From the NCBI RefSeq assembly GCF_024448335.1, contig NZ_JAMOHM010000014.1:42820-106819 (forward strand): a DNA stretch of 64,000 nt, given 5' to 3'. Each line of letters begins with the position of its first letter. Positions within the stretch are counted from its first letter, which is position 1. Positions 60,724-64,000 of the stretch are shown here, in pieces. This stretch comes from Stutzerimonas frequens. GTDB taxonomy: Bacteria; Pseudomonadota; Gammaproteobacteria; Pseudomonadales; Pseudomonadaceae. The translations under genes and the position numbers were made by a program. The notes under the pieces were generated by a model, which was given only the letters and a program-made list of their open reading frames with translations, was not told where the DNA came from and did not search any database.

Positions 60724-61479
60724 TCAGCGGGGCGTACGCGCCTTTTTCTTCATCAAGGTCAGATGCGAGAACACCGCGTGCAGGTCGTTCGAGGCGCTTT
60801 CTTCCTCGAGATTGAGCTTGCTGTCGATGTGGTCCATGTGATGCATCATCAGATGCACGGCCTTGTCGGCGTCGCGCGCGGCGATGGCATCGATCAGCTC
60901 GTTGTGCTCGTCGTACGAGCAATGCGAGCGACTGGCCCCTTCGTACTGCGCGATGATCAGCGAAGTCTGCGACACCAGGCTGCGCTGGAAGCTCACCAGT
61001 GGCGCGTTCTTCGCCGCCTCCGCCAGCTTGAGGTGGAACTCGCCTGACAGACGGATGCCAGCGCCGCGATCGCCGCGCGCGAAGCAGTCGCGCTCGTCGA
61101 TGACCATCTGCCGCAGCTCGGCCAGTTGCGCGTCACTGGCGTGCTGCACGGCCAGTTCGGTAATGGCCTTTTCCACCAACCGACGGGCGAAGAAGATCTG
61201 CCGTGCCTCCTCGACGCTCGGGCTCGCCACCACCGCGCCGCGATTGGGGCGCAGCAACACCACGCCCTCATGGGCCAGCCGCGACAGTGCGCGGCGGATG
61301 ATGGTGCGGCTGACACCGAAGATCTCGCCCAGAGCTTCCTCACTGAGCTTGGTGCCAGGTGCCAGGCGCTGTTCGAGGATGGCATCGAAGATGTGTGCAT
61401 AAACGATATCGTCCTGCGTCCCGGTGCGAGTCTTGCCGGTCTTGGTCGGCTTCTTCAGGGGCTGCAACTGTTCGTTCAT
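60724..61479 (-). CDS. GntR-family transcriptional regulator, FCD subfamily
   Basis: 251 residues. A winged helix covers about 25-95 (AHIFDAILEQRLAPGTKLSE, LGEIFGVSRTIIRRALSRLA), followed by an all-helical FCD ligand domain (about 105-225) with metal-binding His candidates in FHLKLAEAA and MHHMDHID. Its position between the xdh/guaD genes and the divergent NCS2 permease suggests it senses a purine or a catabolic product such as xanthine or urate. Its likely operators are the TTGTATACAA site upstream of the NCS2 gene or the TTGAC-N6-GTCAG sites. Confidence 0.92.
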   Translation of the reverse strand: MNEQLQPLKKPTKTGKTRTGTQDDIVYAHIFDAILEQRLAPGTKLSEEALGEIFGVSRTIIRRALSRLAHEGVVLLRPNRGAVVASPSVEEARQIFFARRLVEKAITELAVQHASDAQLAELRQMVIDERDCFARGDRGAGIRLSGEFHLKLAEAAKNAPLVSFQRSLVSQTSLIIAQYEGASRSHCSYDEHNELIDAIAARDADKAVHLMMHHMDHIDSKLNLEEESASNDLHAVFSHLTLMKKKARTPR

Positions 61480-61828
61480 CGATGGCTCGCAAGTGAAGTG
61501 TCGTCAAGGCCGAACTTTACTGCGTTAGCTGCTCCACTGGCAGTCGTCGAGCAAATAAAACGGGCAAAATCATCGCTCCGCTTGTGCACAATCAATTCCA
61601 CGCCATCTTTTCACCAAAGGCAGCTCAATTCGCCGCCCTCAGCTCACATGCCAGCCGACGCTGAAGCGATGGCGAATTATTGTTTGCATTTCTTGTATAC
61701 AAAAGCATAATCCGGACAGCCCTTCCTGACCTTTCGGTCAACTAACAGAACGAAGGGCACACCATCACCCGCCCCTCGGGAGTGTCGTGCTCCGGGTGAT
61801 CGACAACAAGAACGATGAGGAAAGCCCA
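61480..61828. other. 349-nt divergent regulatory region (GntR / NCS2)
   Basis: The region carries divergent promoters and no gene I can support. Its right half is lower in GC and holds the NCS2 promoter and two operator-like palindromes described separately. Its left half contains little visible structure apart from the GntR upstream region. Confidence 0.6.
61684..61743 (+). promoter_or_regulatory. NCS2 permease promoter with two operator-like palindromes
   Basis: TTGCAT (61684-61689) and CATAAT (61706-61711) with 16 nt spacing form a candidate promoter. The perfect palindrome TTGTATACAA (61693-61702) lies between them, as expected for repression by a FadR-type GntR protein, whose sites share GT-x-x-AC cores. 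CTGACCTTTCGGTCAACT (61726-61743), just after the predicted start, is the reverse of the xdhA upstream element with one mismatch. Confidence 0.65.
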
Positions 61829-63175
61829 GTGGAAAGCATCAAGCGCAAGCCCCAGGCAGCACCCTTGCAACGCACCGCACCCGGCTGGCTGGACCGCCTG
61901 TTCAAGCTCAGCGAACACCGCACCAGTATCCGCACCGAACTGCTCGCCGGCCTGACGACCTTCGTCACCATGGCCTACATCATCTTCGTCAACCCGAACA
62001 TCATGGCCGACGCCGGCATCGACCACGGCGCCGCCTTCGTCGCGACCTGCATCGGTGCGGCGCTCGGCTGCCTGTTGATGGGCCTGTACGCGAACTGGCC
62101 GGTGGGCCTGGCACCAGGCATGGGCCTGAACGCCTTCTTCACCTACACGGTCGTCGGCGAGATGGGCTACAGCTGGCAGATCGCCCTGGGTGCGGTGTTC
62201 ATCTCCGGCGTGCTGTTCATGATCATGAGCCTGTCGCGCATCCGCGAATGGCTGCTCAACAGCATCCCCATGAGCCTGCGCTTCGCCATGGGCGCCGGGG
62301 TCGGCCTGTTTCTCGGTCTGATTGGCCTGAAGACCGCCGGCATCGTCGTCGACAGTCCGGCCACCCTGCTCACCATGGGTTCGTTCGGCGAACCCACCGC
62401 CCTGCTCGCCGCGGTGTGCTTTCTGATGATCGCGGTGCTCAGCCACCGCAACGTCTTCGGCGCGATCCTGCTGAGCATGCTGGCGGTCACCGGTATCGGC
62501 TGGGCGATGGGACTGGTCGAATACAACGGCCTGGTATCGATGCCGCCGAGCCTGGCGCCGACCTGGCTGGCGATGGACATTGCCGGCGCATTCAACGTGG
62601 CGATGGTCAGCGTGATCCTGGCGTTTCTCTTCGTGAACATGTTCGACACCGCCGGCACCCTTATGGGCGTCGCCCATCGCGCCAACCTGGTGAACGAGGA
62701 CGGCAAGATCGAGAACCTCTCCCGTGCGCTGAAGGCCGACAGCAGCTCCAGCGTGGTCGGCGCCTTCGTCGGCTGCCCGCCGGTGACCAGCTACGTGGAA
62801 AGCGCCTCGGGCGTCGCCGCCGGCGGCCGCACCGGGCTGACCGCCGTGACCGTCGGCGTGCTGTTCCTGATCGCCATGTTCTTCGCCCCGCTGGCCGGCA
62901 TGATTCCGGCATACGCCACCGCCGGCGCGCTGATCTACGTGGCGATGCTGATGATGAGCGGGCTGGCCAACATCGATTGGAAGGACCACACCGACACCAT
63001 CCCGGCGATCGTCACCGTGGTGATGATGCCGCTGACCTTTTCCATCGCCAACGGCATCGCCCTCGGCTTTCTCACCTATGCCACGCTCAAGCTGCTGACC
63101 GGCCAGCGCGATAAGGTGTCCCTGAGCCTGTACGTGCTGTGTGTGGTATTCATCGCCAAATTCGCGTTCCTCTAA
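61829..63175 (+). CDS. NCS2-family purine permease (guanine/hypoxanthine-type)
   Basis: 448 residues from GTG at 61829 (MESIKRKPQAAPL) with GAGGA 7 nt upstream. About 12-14 hydrophobic segments. The motifs TTFVTMAYIIFVNPNIMADAG near 40, GMGLNAFFTYTVV near 98, and FVNMFDTAGTLMGVA near 265 place it in the AzgA/GhxP-like branch, which carries guanine, hypoxanthine or adenine with H+. It provides the purine entry for guaD and XdhAB. A terminator follows. Confidence 0.93.
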   Translation: MESIKRKPQAAPLQRTAPGWLDRLFKLSEHRTSIRTELLAGLTTFVTMAYIIFVNPNIMADAGIDHGAAFVATCIGAALGCLLMGLYANWPVGLAPGMGLNAFFTYTVVGEMGYSWQIALGAVFISGVLFMIMSLSRIREWLLNSIPMSLRFAMGAGVGLFLGLIGLKTAGIVVDSPATLLTMGSFGEPTALLAAVCFLMIAVLSHRNVFGAILLSMLAVTGIGWAMGLVEYNGLVSMPPSLAPTWLAMDIAGAFNVAMVSVILAFLFVNMFDTAGTLMGVAHRANLVNEDGKIENLSRALKADSSSSVVGAFVGCPPVTSYVESASGVAAGGRTGLTAVTVGVLFLIAMFFAPLAGMIPAYATAGALIYVAMLMMSGLANIDWKDHTDTIPAIVTVVMMPLTFSIANGIALGFLTYATLKLLTGQRDKVSLSLYVLCVVFIAKFAFL

Positions 63176-63192
63176 ACGAGGCGCGCATCGCC

Positions 63193-63220
63193 GCCCCGTC
63201 GCTTCGCGGCGGGGCTTTTT
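63193..63220 (+). terminator. Rho-independent terminator of the NCS2 permease gene
   Basis: A 10-bp stem (63193-63202 with 63206-63215, one G-T pair) around TTC is followed by TTTTT. Confidence 0.9.
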
Positions 63221-63239
63221 CATTTGTCTGGAGGGTGTG

Positions 63240-63866
63240 ATGAGTCTGGAAATCTGGTTGTTGTATGCGAGTGCGGCGCTGGTGGTGATCCTGATCCCCG
63301 GCCCGCTGTCGCTGTTGATGATCAGCAACAGCCTGAACCATGGGGTGCGCCGCTCGTGGCCGGCGTTCCTCGGCGGGGTGACCGCCTCGATCCTTCTGCT
63401 CAGCGCCTCGGCGCTGGGCCTTGGCGCCATCCTGATGGCCTCGGAAAGGCTGTTCAGCACACTCAAGCTGATCGGTGCGCTGTATCTGTTCTATCTGGCC
63501 TGGCAGAGCTGGCAGGAAGCCCGTCAGGCGCCGGCAGCACGCGAGATCGCAACCCCGGCCCTCGCTCCGCGTTTCAGTCGGCTGTTCGGCCGGGCGTTCA
63601 TCCTGGGTGGCAGCAACCCCAAGGACATCCTCTTTTTCGCCGCTTTCCTGCCGCAGTTCCTCAACGCGGAGCAGCCGTTGCTAACGCAGTTGCTGGTGAT
63701 GATCCTGACCTGGTCGGCGCTCGACCTCTGCTGCAAGCTCGCCTATGGCCTGGGGGCGCAAAGCGCGGCGCGCTATCTGCGCACCGGTAGAGGGCATGTG
63801 TGGTTCAACCGGACCAGTGCGGCACTGTTTGGAGGCGCGGGGGCGGCGTCCTTGCTAAGCCGGTGA
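63240..63866 (+). CDS. LysE-family amino-acid exporter
   Basis: 208 residues, six predicted membrane segments. MSLEIWLLYASAALVVILIP then GPLSLLMISNSLNHGVRRS is the RhtB/LysE signature, with LFYLAWQSWQEAR and GSNPKDILFFAAFLPQF later. It exports amino acids or related metabolites; the substrate is unknown. ATG at 63240 overlaps the end of a TGA-less leader and has GGAGG about 6 nt upstream. Confidence 0.9.
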   Translation: MSLEIWLLYASAALVVILIPGPLSLLMISNSLNHGVRRSWPAFLGGVTASILLLSASALGLGAILMASERLFSTLKLIGALYLFYLAWQSWQEARQAPAAREIATPALAPRFSRLFGRAFILGGSNPKDILFFAAFLPQFLNAEQPLLTQLLVMILTWSALDLCCKLAYGLGAQSAARYLRTGRGHVWFNRTSAALFGGAGAASLLSR

Positions 63867-63976
63867 CTTGGCTGCGCTGGTAGCACCGACTCACAGCTTA
63901 ATGCGGGGCGATACACCTTCCTCGGCGCAACCTGTGGCCCCGCGCACAACAATGCACGCCGACCAGACTCAACCCA

Positions 63977-64000
63977 TAAAAAACCCGCCATTACGGCGGG
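63977..64000 (-). terminator. Terminator of a minus-strand gene beyond the window
   Basis: CCCGCC (63984-63989) and GGCGGG (63995-64000) form a 6-bp stem with loop ATTAC. On the minus strand the stem is followed by a T-run (plus-strand A-run 63978-63983), so a leftward gene likely ends just past the right edge. The 110 nt between it and the LysE gene hold no visible gene. Confidence 0.8.

Noticed and set aside
61742..63466. A 574-codon minus-strand frame opposite the NCS2 permease
   Set aside because: It crosses a strong plus-strand gene and its terminator; its composition is repetitive Gln/His/Gly/Asp.

Overview
This window looks like chromosomal DNA of a high-GC gammaproteobacterium in the Pseudomonadaceae. 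The gene order bamB-yfgM-hisS-ispG-rodZ-pilF-rlmN-ndk-isc is the pseudomonad order, and many proteins read like Pseudomonas orthologues. The Stutzerimonas (Pseudomonas stutzeri) group is my best guess, but that is inferred from protein similarity and gene content only. I see no insertion sequence, prophage, CRISPR array or rRNA operon; one tRNA gene is present.

Region 1 (1-14,918) is mostly minus-strand core metabolism: bamB (partial), yfgM, hisS, ispG, rodZ, pilF, rlmN and ndk. It continues with the iron-sulfur cluster operon iscRSUA-hscBA-fdx-iscX behind two IscR-type sites, then cysE, trmJ and the opposing suhB. Region 2 (14,920-24,654) has a glycine-zipper envelope protein, the Sec accessory genes secF-secD-yajC, the queuosine genes tgt-queA, a tRNA-Leu(CAA) with a clear sigma70 promoter, a cold-shock protein with a long leader, an RDD membrane protein and the LPS-export permeases lptG-lptF. 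Region 3 (24,900-30,340) is pepA-holC-(unknown)-valS on the plus strand.

Region 4 (30,340-47,735) is more mixed. It holds NhaD, a small winged-helix protein and an SLC13-type transporter; two MFS transporters, one followed by an unlisted-size 40-residue membrane peptide; and rlmF. It also holds a yejK-PPK2-DUF4344 operon, a GST, a GIY-YIG protein, mltF, a P-type cation ATPase and an SDR.

Region 5 (47,947-63,175) is the most coherent accessory block, a purine salvage/catabolism locus. It contains 8-oxoguanine deaminase, a BMP-family substrate-binding protein without its permease or ATPase, a 2-oxoglutarate/Fe(II)-type oxygenase, xdhABC, guaD, a GntR/FCD regulator and an NCS2 purine permease. 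A Zur-box-controlled zinc ABC importer sits between guaD and the regulator. Shared operator-like repeats occur upstream of xdhA and the NCS2 gene, and a TTGTATACAA palindrome lies inside the predicted NCS2 promoter. A sigma54-like element precedes the BMP gene. Together these suggest a regulated purine-nitrogen acquisition system whose deaminases need metal. The window closes with a LysE-family exporter and a terminator belonging to a minus-strand gene outside the window.
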